Assembly (NCBI GenBank): GCA_024180945.1
Contig: JAKSGN010000021.1
Location: 1,178,001 to 1,242,000, forward strand
From: Macrophomina tecta
Taxonomy: Eukaryota > Ascomycota > Dothideomycetes > Botryosphaeriales > Botryosphaeriaceae
DNA length: 64,000 bases
Direction of reading: 5' to 3'
The translations under genes and the position numbers were made by a program. The notes under the pieces were generated by a model. That model was not told the origin of the DNA. It saw only the letters and a program-made list of their open reading frames with translations, and searched no databases. Position 1 is the first letter of the stretch. Each line of letters begins with the position of its first letter. Below are positions 30,452 through 41,845 of this stretch, in pieces.

Positions 30452-32486
30452 TTAAACTGGACCAGTTCTGCTTTGGTCCGACTCAGTATCCGGCTCCGTG
30501 GTTGCATACATCCACGAATATGCTCCGGCCATCCCGTAAAGCTCACGTTGTTGCGTACTGGGGCACCCACTTTCGCCTGAGCCTTTGTACTCATCTCTGT
30601 GAGCCTCACTTATGTCTACATTGTCAGTCGAATTTCTTTTAGATCCCAATTCAAGCCAGGCTTCTTTTCCAGCTTCCATTGGTAGCACGGTATGATCACT
30701 CGCCGGAGCCTGCAGATCGGGAGCGACCCTCCTTAAGTGTTCCCCTGGGAGGTTTTCTGATCCACATGATAATTGCGAACGTAGACGAAGCGCATCTGGC
30801 AACGGATCTGCAGGACTCCCGCCTTCTGTCTCGTCCGCTGTGGTTGCCTGGGATTCGTAGCCCAGGCCTGGTCCGATCAAGGTTCTAGTGCATCTTTGCG
30901 CTTCAGAAGTGCATATCCTGTCTTTCATGAGTACGTGTTCTCCTGGCTCATGATATTCCACCTCTTGACCACCCTTCTGGACCAATGCATCCTGCCGCAC
31001 ACCCGCTGTTCCCGTTCCGATGTTCGATTGTTGGCTATAGCTCTGCTGTGACGGCGTCAAGCCCATGATTTCCTTCCCAATAACATTCCAATCGACACCA
31101 GTCAACCGCTCTACCACATCGATCTCTACCTGCTTAATCTCGGCGAGACTCTCATTCTTCGTTTCCTGAATCTCTAAAACCGCATTGTAACTGGTCTCGT
31201 TGATTTCCACGTCGGCTGCATTCATGTAGTTCTCCAGGGGATCTTCTAGTTCGATGTAGTCTCGTACAACTTGGGGAAGATGTCGAACGACAATCGGTTC
31301 GACCACGCGATCGACAAAGAGTCCGGAGGAGCTCTTTTCGGAATCTTGCGAAGACGGAGGGTCGGAGAAGAGAAGGTGGTTCATTGCGTCGGGTAGCAGG
31401 TTTTGCAGGCAGGCATGCACTAGCTCAGGCAACATCTCTCGGAGTAAGCTCGGTAGCATCTCGCGTAGAAAGCCCAGAAGTGTAGTGTTCAGCTCAGCGC
31501 TGAGCCCCTCTCGCAGTAACTTCCCCTGGAGCACATTGTGGGCTGTCGCAGTAGGTTGTGCGGGCCTCGATTGTGGCGATGCTGCGGTAAAACTCGGCTG
31601 GAGCGGCGAGAGAAGGAGATGCGAAAAATCGGTATCAGAGTCACTATTGGGGACATAAGCTGTTGGGGTGCGATTGATGGCCCCAAGCTCGCCGATGAGT
31701 CTCTTCTGGGGGGCACCGCTCTGGCTGGTCGGTAATTCTGTGTGTAAATGTTAGGAAATCGTTTGCTCATTCTCCACTCATTCCATAAGAGGTGTTGAGT
31801 GGGGCCATACCTTCCCGAGGACGCTTGGCTCTCGCTTGCTCCGGAGCTTGATCATATGAAGGCGGGGGTTCTGGGATATTAAAAACTTCCCAGCTCGACA
31901 CACGCCCACCTTGACCACCTTGGAAAGCGCGGAGATTGGGTGAGATAGAGGTAAGATTACCGGTAGCTGCTGCATCGATGAATTGTTGCAATGCCAATCG
32001 ACGTTTCTGAGACAGATTTGGCGTTGGAATGTAAAGGAGGAGTTGAGTAGCTTGACAGAGGCGTTGAAAATTCTGAATTCGATCCAGATGTTCGCTGACA
32101 GGGGTAAGGATCGCGGCGGCTCCTGGAATAATCAAACGTCCGGGATCTTTCATGGTTATAGAAAGAACCAAAACTTTATCAAAAGGCTGTAATGTTGGCT
32201 TTTTACTCAAGTGCTGTTTGATCGATGCTGGAATTTTATCTGGGTCGGAATTTGCGTCCAATCGCTGGAATTCTTCAGGTGATAGATGAAGAGTAACATG
32301 TTGACTCTCCGCCTCATCAAATTGAGCAACCAAACGTAAGTTAAGCATACCCAGAGACCGGGTTTGGTCATATCTCAGAGAAAGAGAACATGGGACCCAA
32401 GCGCCATGCACACTAGTTTCTTGGGTTACAATAGCGTGGTTTTCAAATATTGAGCCAGCGGTTTGAATACGGCGGCGAGTTGGCAT
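30452..32486 (-). CDS. Unknown fungal protein, two exons
   Basis: Exons 32486-31778 and 31737-30452 join in phase to 664 aa. The 40-bp intron has a CCTAACATTTACACACAG branch/acceptor. The first exon encodes a folded-looking region (HLSPEEFQRLDANSD, KVLVLSITMKDPGRLIIPGA, LLLYIPTPNLSQKRRLAL). The second begins disordered (Ser/Pro/Gln), passes an amphipathic helix rich in LLREMLPSLL/LLREMLPELV repeats, and ends disordered. I recognise no catalytic motif or membrane segment. The two near-repeats of LLREMLP may be an oligomerisation helix. It could be a nuclear or adaptor protein, but this is only a guess. Confidence 0.65.
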
Positions 32487-32727
32487 CCTAAAGAGCTATA
32501 TATTATTTGCGGAATGTCCGGACCTATGAAGTTAGTCATGTCTGTAAAAGAAATATGTACAATATGAGGTCGGAAGAATAGCCCCGCCGAAGCGGTATTC
32601 CCTCCCACCCAGGCTTTTAGGATTTCTAGAGCAGCCTTGACTCAGTTGTGACGCTCTACAAGCGCAGCAACCGACCACCCATTGCAAAGCACGCTGCTTT
32701 CCAAGTATGCTTGCAGACTCAGCGCGT

Positions 32728-33027
32728 CCCCAACTTGACACCTTCGGCCGGAGACGTAACTTGCCCCCCTCTCTCAAGAGAACCTTGGGGGCCTTTATCA
32801 AGAGGGCCCTATGAAGCCACAGGGATGGACAGTTCGGGTCCAGGCAGGGAAGGCCGTATGGAAGCCGCCAGCGAGGTTCGGTGCATTCCCAACTTGACAC
32901 CTTCGGCCGGAGACGTAACTTGCCCCCTCTATCAAGAGAGCCTTGGGGGCCTTTATCAAGAGGGCCCTATGAAGCCACAGGGATGGAAAGCTCGGGTCCA
33001 GGCAAGGAAGGCCGTATGGGGAAGCCA
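32728..33027. repeat. Tandem duplication of about 160 bp (two copies)
   Basis: CCCAACTTGACACCTTCGGC begins at 32728 and again at 32888, a period of 160 bp. Each unit continues through GGAGACGTAACTTGCCCC, TTGGGGGCCTTTATCAAGAG and GCCACAGGGATGG to AAGGCCGTATGG. Small indels separate the copies. No coding function is evident. Confidence 0.9.
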
Positions 33028-34946
33028 TGAACAAGGCTGTGGTTGAGGCGTAGCATTGCAGCGGCTTAACAAACGGGTGATCGAGTTGGCGAGCAAAGAA
33101 GCGAAATTGAGGTAGAGAATCTATGAATAAGTGAGAAGCCACGTACAGCGTGTTGAGCAGAGACAGAGGTGGAAGAGGCAAACCGAGATAGACAAGACTC
33201 GATGAAGAGCGAAGATGCAGCGAAGGGAGATTGAAACGCGTGGTGGGTGACGAGGTGTCGATGAGCTGCTGGTATAGGAGGTTGGAGAGGTTGGAAACGC
33301 GGGCCGACCGATGATGACTCACCCTGCTGAGGGCGGGGGCCACGCCTCCCCCTAAGCTGCTTTCGTATGTGCCTCCTTTTTGCGCCAATCATTCTCTGTA
33401 GCTATCGCCTCGACCTGCGACAGCCAATGCCATTGCGTCCAACGCTACCGCTGGTCTTCATCCTCTGTTCATCACTTTTCTACCAATGGATCTCGTCGAG
33501 CCTGCGCTCAACTGGGCTGTTGGGAATTTAACAACTACCTTCCAGCCACTGCTTCACATCACCGATCTGCTACTGCCCGCGCGATCACCTACAATCTTGT
33601 GACCGTGTGACTGATGACGATGATTGGCCGTTATGAGGTGGTTGATTCTTCAAGAGAGTTATACTTGCATATCCGGTTTCCTGCTCACATGACTTACGCG
33701 GCTTTTCTTGGTAGCTTACGTCCTGACACAACAGCTGAACAGAAAATTCCATGCTTGTAAGGCGAAAGCTCCTTTCCAGGAAGCATCTGGCCAAAGATCT
33801 ATTGGGAGAGGCGCGCGTTCAGGTCGCACTTATGATGTTTGTTTGGTGGTGTTAACAGACGCGTGCAGGCGAATTTTCGTGTTTCGCGAAAAGGCCGGAT
33901 AATTAGGGCTTTGAACTGTAAGAGAACATGACAGACTGGAGGTCCCATCACCGAAACTCTTCCGGCAACGAGAAAAGTACGAGCCCGTTCCTTGGTAGCA
34001 CTTGTGGCGGAGTGCACTCAACCAGGCGCGCGAAGTTTCAACCCAATAACCACTTCCTCAAGTCATGGAGAGAAAGAGGAAGCGCCAGTCAAACTCCGCA
34101 AATGGCCTCAGTGGAGACCGTAATCCTTGGCCCACAAACCGCTCAACCACGAACCACGATGGCCTTGGCGCGTAACATTCGTCACATCTCCGGCGATTAG
34201 CGTATAGCAGTTCCTGAGGTCCATTTCCTCTAAAACTCATACAACTGACGTACCATCCGCAAGCTCCTTGAGAGCGTTCAGGGGCCCGTGCATTCATTTA
34301 CTACGGACTTGATTTCTTTATCCGCAATTGCAGTTTTACCATTGCGGCTCCCATGGTAGTGTGATAAGATGCTAGGGATTTCCCTATCCAACCTCCGTCC
34401 AGAATCCTCTTCGTCAATATGTATCGCATCGCCGGGCGAGGTGATGTTACTAACACAATGATCATCACCACGGTATTTGCGGGACCGAGGGTCGTAGGTT
34501 TGTAACTGGACTATAGGATAACGGGAGATCAAGCAATAATTAGCTGCTCTGCATGTGGGTGTATGACCGGTCAGAGGGATTACTATTTTGTTTTTTTTTT
34601 TGTATAATATTCACGCTCCGACCGAGCGCATATTCGTGTTATTCTGTCTTTCACCAGGTCTCTTTGTTAATTACTATCACCGAACAGCGGCAATTTTTTA
34701 ACAGATAGATGGATTGCTAAGGCTGAATTTCACCAGGATCGCTCGTGCATGTGTATGTGTACGAATAGAGTACACGGTTTTGCGAAATTGGGGACTGAGG
34801 TGCTTTGACGCATCTCAATTACATAAGCGCCTACCTTGTCAGCCCAAGCCCCGCCATGGTGGCGTGTCTGCTCGCCATTCTACCACCCTGCATCGAACTC
34901 TCATCCCCGCAAAGCCCACACAGCAATAGTCGACGCGACACGCGCC
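33028..34946. other. Gene-poor stretch
   Basis: 1.9 kb. Several 60-200 codon frames overlap on both strands and none shows domain motifs or consistent splicing. A T-run lies near 34592. No RNA gene recognised. Confidence 0.45.
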
Positions 34947-35384
34947 ATGGCTAATACCGAGCCGTCGCCGCATCTCGAAAAGATGGACCTTGAACCGGAG
35001 GTGAAGGTTATTTTGGAGGAGATAGCGAAGGCTCTCGAGGACAAATGGGTTCGCTATTCGGAAGCTTTAGACATTGCGAGAGGCTTCGAGAATATTAGAG
35101 ATTCGGCGGCAAAGCTAGTACAAAAGCGCGAGGTAACAGTTTCCTATCCAAGTTGAATGCAAGTGGCTAATTTGATGCAGGAACTGGGAGGGAAAGACTT
35201 CCGATTCATGCGTTTCAAAACCAGTTCAATCTTCATCACCCAAGAGCCAGTATACCTCTTCCCGCTTAAGACGCATACCGAAGCTTGTATATCGAATACT
35301 ACCTTTGAGGTTGGAAAGCGAATATCTATTATACGCGACGAGGCAATTACACCAGTGGTGGAAATTTTGGTCGTGAAACAATGA
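34947..35384 (+). CDS. Small unknown protein, two exons
   Basis: Exons 34947-35132 and 35181-35384 (48-bp intron) give 129 aa. The N-terminal half is acidic and helical (EVKVILEEIAKALEDKW, ALDIARGFENIRDSA). The C-terminal half looks like beta strands (KDFRFMRFKTSSIFITQEP, VGKRISIIRDEA). No family is recognised. Its 3' end comes within 25 bp of the stop codon of the next gene on the opposite strand. Confidence 0.55.
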
Positions 35385-35408
35385 GGAGTTGTAGATTTGC
35401 CCAAGTAT

Positions 35409-36898
35409 TTATACGCGCAGAAACTCGGCGAAGTTATACCAATCAATATCTCCTTCTTGTGTAAGTAGATTTTGAAAAGCGTATTCATTGTTGTTGGGAA
35501 GCATAGGTAGGTCGTTATCCGGTAATTCCGTTCGAGAATATGCAGCTTCTTGATCTTGTGTAAATCTACACTGGGATGAAGTAGCCTCGTCCGTTGGTAA
35601 GTCAATGGGATACCTTCTAGCACCATTACTTGTTTGCCCTTTGTCTGCTCTTGCAGGAGCCGTCTGCGAGTACGTTCGGTCGGCTTCTGGAACAGATAGA
35701 TTGTCTGGATAGCTATCGGCAGCCACAGGTGCATCGCCTTGGCCTATTTCCATAGGCTGCGGGGTTCTTCCATGGGCTTGTGATTGGAATTGTCTCCCTG
35801 GCCGGCTGTTAGCAACCTCCTGGTGGAGAACGCCGATTTCGTACCTTGCGAAAGTACATGAGGCTGAGCTTCAGTATTCGCTGTTGCTTCCATCGCGGCT
35901 GGATGTGGCGGCTTTTGTGAACGTGGCTTCTTTCTCTGGTGTGTATCCTGATGAGATCGTCGCTTGTTCCCGGATTGACCCTGCGATTCAAAATTTCTGA
36001 CGCGCGTGTATATCCGATCCGACTTTATTCCTCTGCTTTCATTTCGTTGCTTGACATGCTCTGTACATCGTTAGCTCTGGGTTTCGGAGGCAGTAACTTA
36101 GTTCTACCTTCATAGAGAGCTTGACAACTCAATAGCCATTGCTCATGGCCCTGAAGCGCATTGCACAGCTCCTCCTGGTGCTTCCTGAAAAGTCCGACGA
36201 AGTGAGCAATATCGTCGTCAGGTACCTGATGAGCTTTATGCCAGGCGAAGGCGAATATGATCGCGATCCCCGGCATCGCGCGCTTTTCATAGAGAAGTAT
36301 CTTGGACCCTTGGATGACGTATTTCCTGAACCGGTGGATGTCCTCGCCGAGATCATTACAGAAGCTGGTTTTGTTGCCATTGTTGCAGAATTGCCAATTG
36401 CCGTATTCCTTTCCCAAGCTTCGGGCTGCCAATACCTTTCGAAATTTTTTCTCCACAGGCTGGTTACTTGCATTTCGAATGTCAGTAATACGGACGTCCT
36501 CGCTCTCTTCACCGAGTGATCCTTGGAACGCTTCCCCGGGCTGCTTTTTCAAGAATTCAAGTATAGATTCTTGCTTTTCTCTTACAAGATCAAACAAGCC
36601 TCTAACTCTCGTGGAAGCGATTTGAAGGTCATGCGCGAGGGCATCTCTTGGTCGGACATTTTCAGGCTCAGTGGACCGAGTTGGTTGCACCTGTAGGGTA
36701 CTCTTAGTCAAACGGTGATATTCCATAAGGGGAATACAGAGTAGGTCAAATAAATGCTGAACTCTTGGGGGAAATTACACATGGAAGTGCCGTCAGCTTG
36801 TCGAGAAGAGATTTGATACTGTGAGAGTGAGACTCAAGCTCCGCCCTTGAGGCATTCGTAAGGAGAGCAATTGCAGCCTCGAGTTTTGAATAATGCAT
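35409..36898 (-). CDS. Unknown fungal protein, four exons
   Basis: Exons 36898-36779, 36690-36108, 36060-35845 and 35797-35409 join in phase to 435 aa. Introns are 88, 47 and 47 bp; GCTAACGATGTACAG is a textbook branch/acceptor. The N-terminal exon is a helix (HYSKLEAAIALL). The central region is helical (ALAHDLQIASTRVRGLFDLV, DIAHFVGLFRKHQEELCNAL). The third exon is strongly basic and may hold a nuclear localisation signal (KRRSHQD, RKKPRSQK). The C-terminal exon is acidic and Gln/Asn-rich. No catalytic motif is seen. A nuclear protein is plausible but unproven. Confidence 0.62.
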
Positions 36899-37511
36899 TG
36901 TTGTGATAGTATGGTGGGGCGGTATGTGGGCGGAAGGAGAAAGACTGATGGCTGAAGCTGGATGTTGGGGGATCAGTGGGAGCCTAGTCACTCGTGAGGA
37001 GTAACCCCCGGTCAAAGCGTGCATTAGCGCTCATGGCAACCAGCGCATTTTGTGCCTGTGCCGCACCAAACTCGTTTAGGACAAAATTGGTGAGCTCACC
37101 AATTCTTCCCTATTGCGGACAGTGCCCGTGCCAGGACTGTGCTTGCATCCAGTTCTTTGTGTCACACTATGGAATCCTCCAGGTTCACTGGGCTAAAAGC
37201 TAGGAAAAGTGCATATGACCTGGTGGACGGAAACCACGATTAAATGTGACGTATCTAGACATAGCTGTTCATTTCACCAAAAACTCTTATTTGTGCATCC
37301 TTCGGCAATAATAGAGTGCCTGATGCAGCACAGACCCAGTTCACACCGTTGTACGGGCTCACTCCTTTTCCTGGATCAACAAATCTCGCCATAATTCTGA
37401 ACATACCTTTCTCGAATGCCTTTGATTTAGTAGCTCGTTGATAAATAAGGCTGGTGCACCTTCTAGAAAGATGGAACGAAAAGACATTCAATCATTTGTA
37501 CTCCGTTCAAA
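36899..37511. promoter_or_regulatory. Divergent promoter region
   Basis: 613 bp between two divergently transcribed genes. No coding frame is supported and no operator is identified. Confidence 0.4.
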
Positions 37512-38932
37512 ATGTCAAGCCAGCTACTTACCGACGAACAAAAAAAGGAACTATGCTCAATACTGGAGACTGGAGACGCACTGCAGGTGCAACAGCTCGT
37601 TCAGATTGGGTTTCCCGATATCGATGCTTATGAGATATTGAGAAAGCGTGTTGAAAAGAGACAGGATGACCCTGAGATATGGGGACGGGTGGGATATAAA
37701 GAAGAAAGGAGAAAGCAACGTTGGCTTCACAATTTTCAGCGCTGCAGTGCTTGCGGTACTCTCGTCCTTACTAGTTCTCACGAACCCTTCATCTGTGGTC
37801 ATCTATATTGCCCACGGAAAGGTAAGCATATCGAAAGTCATGAACTACCATAGCGCTGACCAAAGAAGATTTTAGCTGCTGTCCCATCTGTGGCCCGGTG
37901 TTCGATCCGCTATGGGAGTTCCTGGTTCTTGGAGGGCCTCAATTTTCTAAGGTAGAATGGCCCTCCATGCCGGATAATCTCTCCGACGAAACAGAACTAC
38001 GTATTTTTAGCAGTACGGTTGTGCAGGCTCACAAGCTGGCATTACAGAAAATACCCATAGAGGCTCTAGTATCCTTCGCTTTGAACGGATCTCCAACGGG
38101 CATCACCTCATTTCTGGAATCCCACAATGACCTTGCCACAGTAGTGGAGGAGAGCAAGAGAGATGTTGCTAAAATGTGGGCTTGGGATAGAGCTTCGAGA
38201 GTGAGGCTCTCTCCAGAAGAAACAGGAATGATCGTTAACCGCCGTGCAGGAAAATCACTGCTTTGAGCTGCTGAAGCAAGCTATCCAGATAGGACTAGAG
38301 GGCAAACGGGAGCAGTGGGATGTCTCAAACCCGGTCGAGAATTTTCTCTATACGAAGACACTATCACCCATCCGTGAGATATTCAAACAGTACTCACCTT
38401 CGGAGTTTTTGAAATATCTCCCCTTGCTCTCCCGGAGACTCATTCGCGACGGTGTCCTAGATGCAGACTTCAGCATATATGATGAGATCACCAAATTCTC
38501 TAGCCAGAGAGCGGATGAAAGCGTTGTAAAAGTATGGCTCCGACGATCTCGCGAGATTTATGAGCGTTGTATCCAGCTTCCGGACAGGAACGTGTGCTGG
38601 AACGGAGAGGAATATTTTCAACATTGCAAAACAGTGCTACATCACGACGTTGTCGATATCCTCTCGGTATATCCCCATCTTCGCCTAGCTTTTAAAGATC
38701 TCGCAGAGGTAATGTCCTTTAATTCATAGAAGTGAACAACCAACTAAACATACCCTAGGCCCTTTACTCGCACAGCGACTTTCTTTCCTACGGTATAATA
38801 ATCACTGGCATAGAACAGGTCTTCGGCCTGGTTGCTACGAAGTGGGAGATGAAATTGACAGGTACGGCGGCAGGACCGAAACAATCAATGATTCCTTTCG
38901 AGATACAGTCTCTCAAGCTAGCTCGGGGGTAA
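37512..38932 (+). CDS. RING-like zinc finger protein, four exons
   Basis: Exons 37512-37821, 37869-38200, 38250-38708 and 38759-38932 join in phase to 424 aa. Introns are 47, 49 and 50 bp. The third-exon start at 38250 resolves an apparent frame shift through a GTGAGG...GTTAACCGCCGTGCAG intron. A Cys/His cluster spans the first splice: CSACGTLVL, FICGHLYCPRK, then CCPICGPVFD, giving C-x2-C, C-x-H-x2-C, C-x2-C like a short RING. The remaining 300 residues are mostly helical and unknown. A ubiquitin-ligase role is possible. A RING made across an exon junction supports the splice model. Confidence 0.68.
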
Positions 38933-39638
38933 AATGGGCGGCTTCTGAGTTATAGACCGTCTGTAGCATTAGGCATGATGCTATAGTATTAAGCCTGCGA
39001 GTTTTGGCAATCTGTCAGCCTTTTTTCCTTGATTACTTGCCGCGAGCGTGCCCCAGAGGAGGGAAGAGGGGAGGAATCAATGCATGGGCCTTTTCTTCAG
39101 CTTTCTAGCCTTCCTGCACTGTGGTTACATTCTGCCGACGATCCTTCCCAGAGTGACATTCCGACGGGGACCCATGCCTTGTGGAATATGCTCCCGGAGA
39201 TTCCGGGAGAACGCTTGGATTTCTAGCCTGTGTCTACTCGCAAACCTGCAGCAGGCGTCGTCAATTACTCGAAACGCTGACCAGGATCCATGCAGCTTGG
39301 ACCTGCATCGCATGAGGCGATGAATCGGGCCCAATTTCCGCCTCACCTCCTGCTGGCTATGGGAGGCTAGACGTGTGATCTGCTTGCAGCTCGTTGCCTG
39401 CACCCAGTTACGCATCAGCGGTTCGCTCTCCACTTTATCTGCTGGAAATTAAGGCACTTCCCTGTTCAGGGCGAATCAAGGCAGCACGGTGACATATTCT
39501 AGCGTGTGTCTAGACTCTCGCATTCTAAACAGTTCCGCGCCATTTTCAATACTCGTAGGTGAACCATATAACACCTGCCACACTCCCTATGAGACAAATG
39601 TATCTCTACACAGCCGTCATCCAGAATCAAATTTTGTC
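38933..39638. other. Intergenic, no gene seen
   Basis: 706 bp; short frames only, without motifs. Confidence 0.45.
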
Positions 39639-41027
39639 ATGGATGAAGATATTATCGTAGTTTCCTCCCCTTTGACCTCTTCGCATTCTATTTCAACTAC
39701 TCGCCACTCAGCTATGGTCCAGGGGAATGCCCTGTCTAGGACTGGGCCACTCCAAGCTTCGCCAGAGATTGAAGATCAGTCCTCATTGCACGTTCACCTT
39801 CGCCATGCAGAGGTGCTTCCATATCGGGCAGGGGCTGAGAAATTTCAGTCATCCAATTCATGCAAAGGCGGAAATTCTGGTCACAGCGACGAAAAAGACG
39901 CTAGATCGGCTCGGACGCTGGACAGACCGTGCTTCCATGAGAAGGAAGGAAGGAGTCGGCAAAAATCTAGTTCAACGCAGGAAAGGCGTGAAGGAAGTCG
40001 GACGAGCCCCCCTACACAATAACTTCCTTTGCCAACGATTGCCCCGCCTGTGGAGCTTTGTCCTCCTCCTCCTACTCCTCCTCCTCCTCCTCCACCACCA
40101 CCACCACCACCATCGCCGCCGCCGCCGCCGCCGCCAGTGTCCGCTACATTACCTATCAGACAGCGGGCTCCCGCCAAGCGCCGCATTCTCGCCGCTGTAG
40201 AATCAGCACAACAGCTCCGGTCAACGGTAACACCACTAATCGAACGTGTTGTAAATTTGCCAGGCGGCACTTTTCACCGAATCGCTGGGCTCATCCACCA
40301 TCCCGCCTCGCCGTTCGACTTAAATAAATATCTCTGGATGCTTCGGTACGGCCAAGTTGACCGTTGGTACACTCGTCCAACTGCGGATGATCTCAAACGA
40401 TTCGAGGCTCTGGAGTTTGCCGGATTCGCTGGCGAGATACCTGGTCTCCTCATTGGTAGTAACACACCACTTCTTCCAGCACCAAATAACATATTGTCTA
40501 TATGGGTGGGCGAAGTCATGGATGTGTCATCCACGCAGCATGGCACTTGCTGGTGCTCCCCGGTGGGTGAAGGCCCAACTGATCTACACTGCCCTATTGA
40601 TGGGTCTTCCTGCGACGCGCGTAATCAGCAGAGGATCAAGGAGGCATTCTTGACATACTATATCGTTACGGAGGGGGTGAGAGCGAAGACGGTAGAAGGT
40701 AATGGCTACGAATTCGGTACGTCTAGTCTCTACCCTCCTCCTCCGCTCCCGCCGGCGCCATTCGGGAGTGTTCTGCAGCAACTCGGCGAGGAGAAAGTTC
40801 TCAAGTTAGAGAAAGTCGGAAACAGGGACGCATGTCTTGCTAGGATGTACCACAATGCTACACTCTACGGATGGAGTACGGCCTTTACCTGTGTAATGTG
40901 CGGTCACCCGGATTTGAAAGGTACCAAGCCCGGGTTGGAAGGGTTTAAGAGGGTCTGTGACTTGGCTTCTCTATTGGTGCAGGAGGAAAAGGATGGCAAG
41001 GAGGGAAGGATAAAAATATTTTTCTAA
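39639..41027 (+). CDS. Proline-rich Cys-containing unknown protein
   Basis: The solid part is 40056-41027 (324 codons with stop). It starts with a polyproline tract of about 30 residues (CCT/CCA/CCG codons), then a folded region: FDLNKYLWMLRYGQVDRWY, ILSIWVGEVMDV, CWCSPVGEGPTDLHCP, RIKEAFLTYYIVTEG and TCVMCGHPDLKG. An in-frame TAA at 40020 lies just upstream and there is no ATG between. A model with exons 39639-39656, 39712-39987 and 40056-41027 (421 aa) uses GT/AG sites in phase and bypasses the stop. It starts MDEDII and has a basic segment before the prolines. That 5' structure is tentative. Function unknown; the Cys pairs may bind metal. Confidence 0.55.
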
Positions 41028-41845
41028 TCAATATTGGAAATAAATAGTGAAGTTTTTCCATTTCAACTGGCTTCTGTAGTTCTTGGATATTAAACTTTTA
41101 ACCAGGAGATTCTGTAACGCATAATGCTGCCTTGAACTAATTAAGTCATTCTATGGCTTCAACAGGACCCTAGAAGCGCTGGTACGGCACTAGCTATGCT
41201 CACTTCCCCTGCACATAATTGCACGCAAGAAGCTCTATCGGTAAACTTACGAGGTTCTACCACATCCTGGGCTTTTTGTCGCAAGGTTGCACTATGCATG
41301 CACTATGCTCGGACATTAAATGCAGCCACACCTGGTCAGATATCTCCAGGACCAGATAAGGTGAAAAGTCCGGTCCTTAGATTCCGACCTTGAGCCACCT
41401 GCGATATTCATTCCCCCAGGAATCCGCGTATATTATGCTCGCTTGTTCCCTACCCCACCCTCTCGAGCAGAATCACCTTCGTTGTGTCTCTATCATAGAC
41501 GGAAGCTAATTAGCCAAGCCCAAACGTATTTGTTCGAACGCTGCCGAGCTTCTCCGCTTTTCACCTTCTCTCGCGCCTTTGCGGGATCATGATCTAGCTG
41601 CTCCCTCCAGTCGTCATCTCAATGCCCTATCTCAAGGTTTAATTGAGGTGATACCCTTCGGCGAGCATCTGGAAGAGTGTCTAGCTATAGCGTTGAACAC
41701 ATCTAGTGGACCGGCATTCTCAACAAACTCGAACTCGCTGCCGCGAACTAGCCCCAACCACCCCTCTCCCGTCCACATCCGACCACACGATCTTGCCACC
41801 TCTAATATTTCGCCATTTCAAAGCTCTCACCAGCAGCCAATACCG
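41028..41845. promoter_or_regulatory. Upstream region of the Zn2Cys6 factor gene
   Basis: 818 bp. The factor's frame is open back to about 41580 (Ser/Pro-rich) but has no ATG before 41846, so part of it may be transcribed leader or a missed 5' exon. Confidence 0.4.

Noticed and set aside
32798..33388. 196-codon minus-strand frame with repeated motifs
   Set aside because: The repetition comes from the 160-bp tandem duplication; the rest is low-complexity.
38244..38266. Apparent frameshift in the RING-like gene
   Set aside because: A canonical 49-bp intron (38201-38249) restores phase, so it is not damage.
40058..40327. Poly-Ser and poly-Gly frames opposite or out of phase with the proline tract
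   Set aside because: Direct consequence of the CCT/CCG microsatellite; only the proline frame continues into a folded domain.
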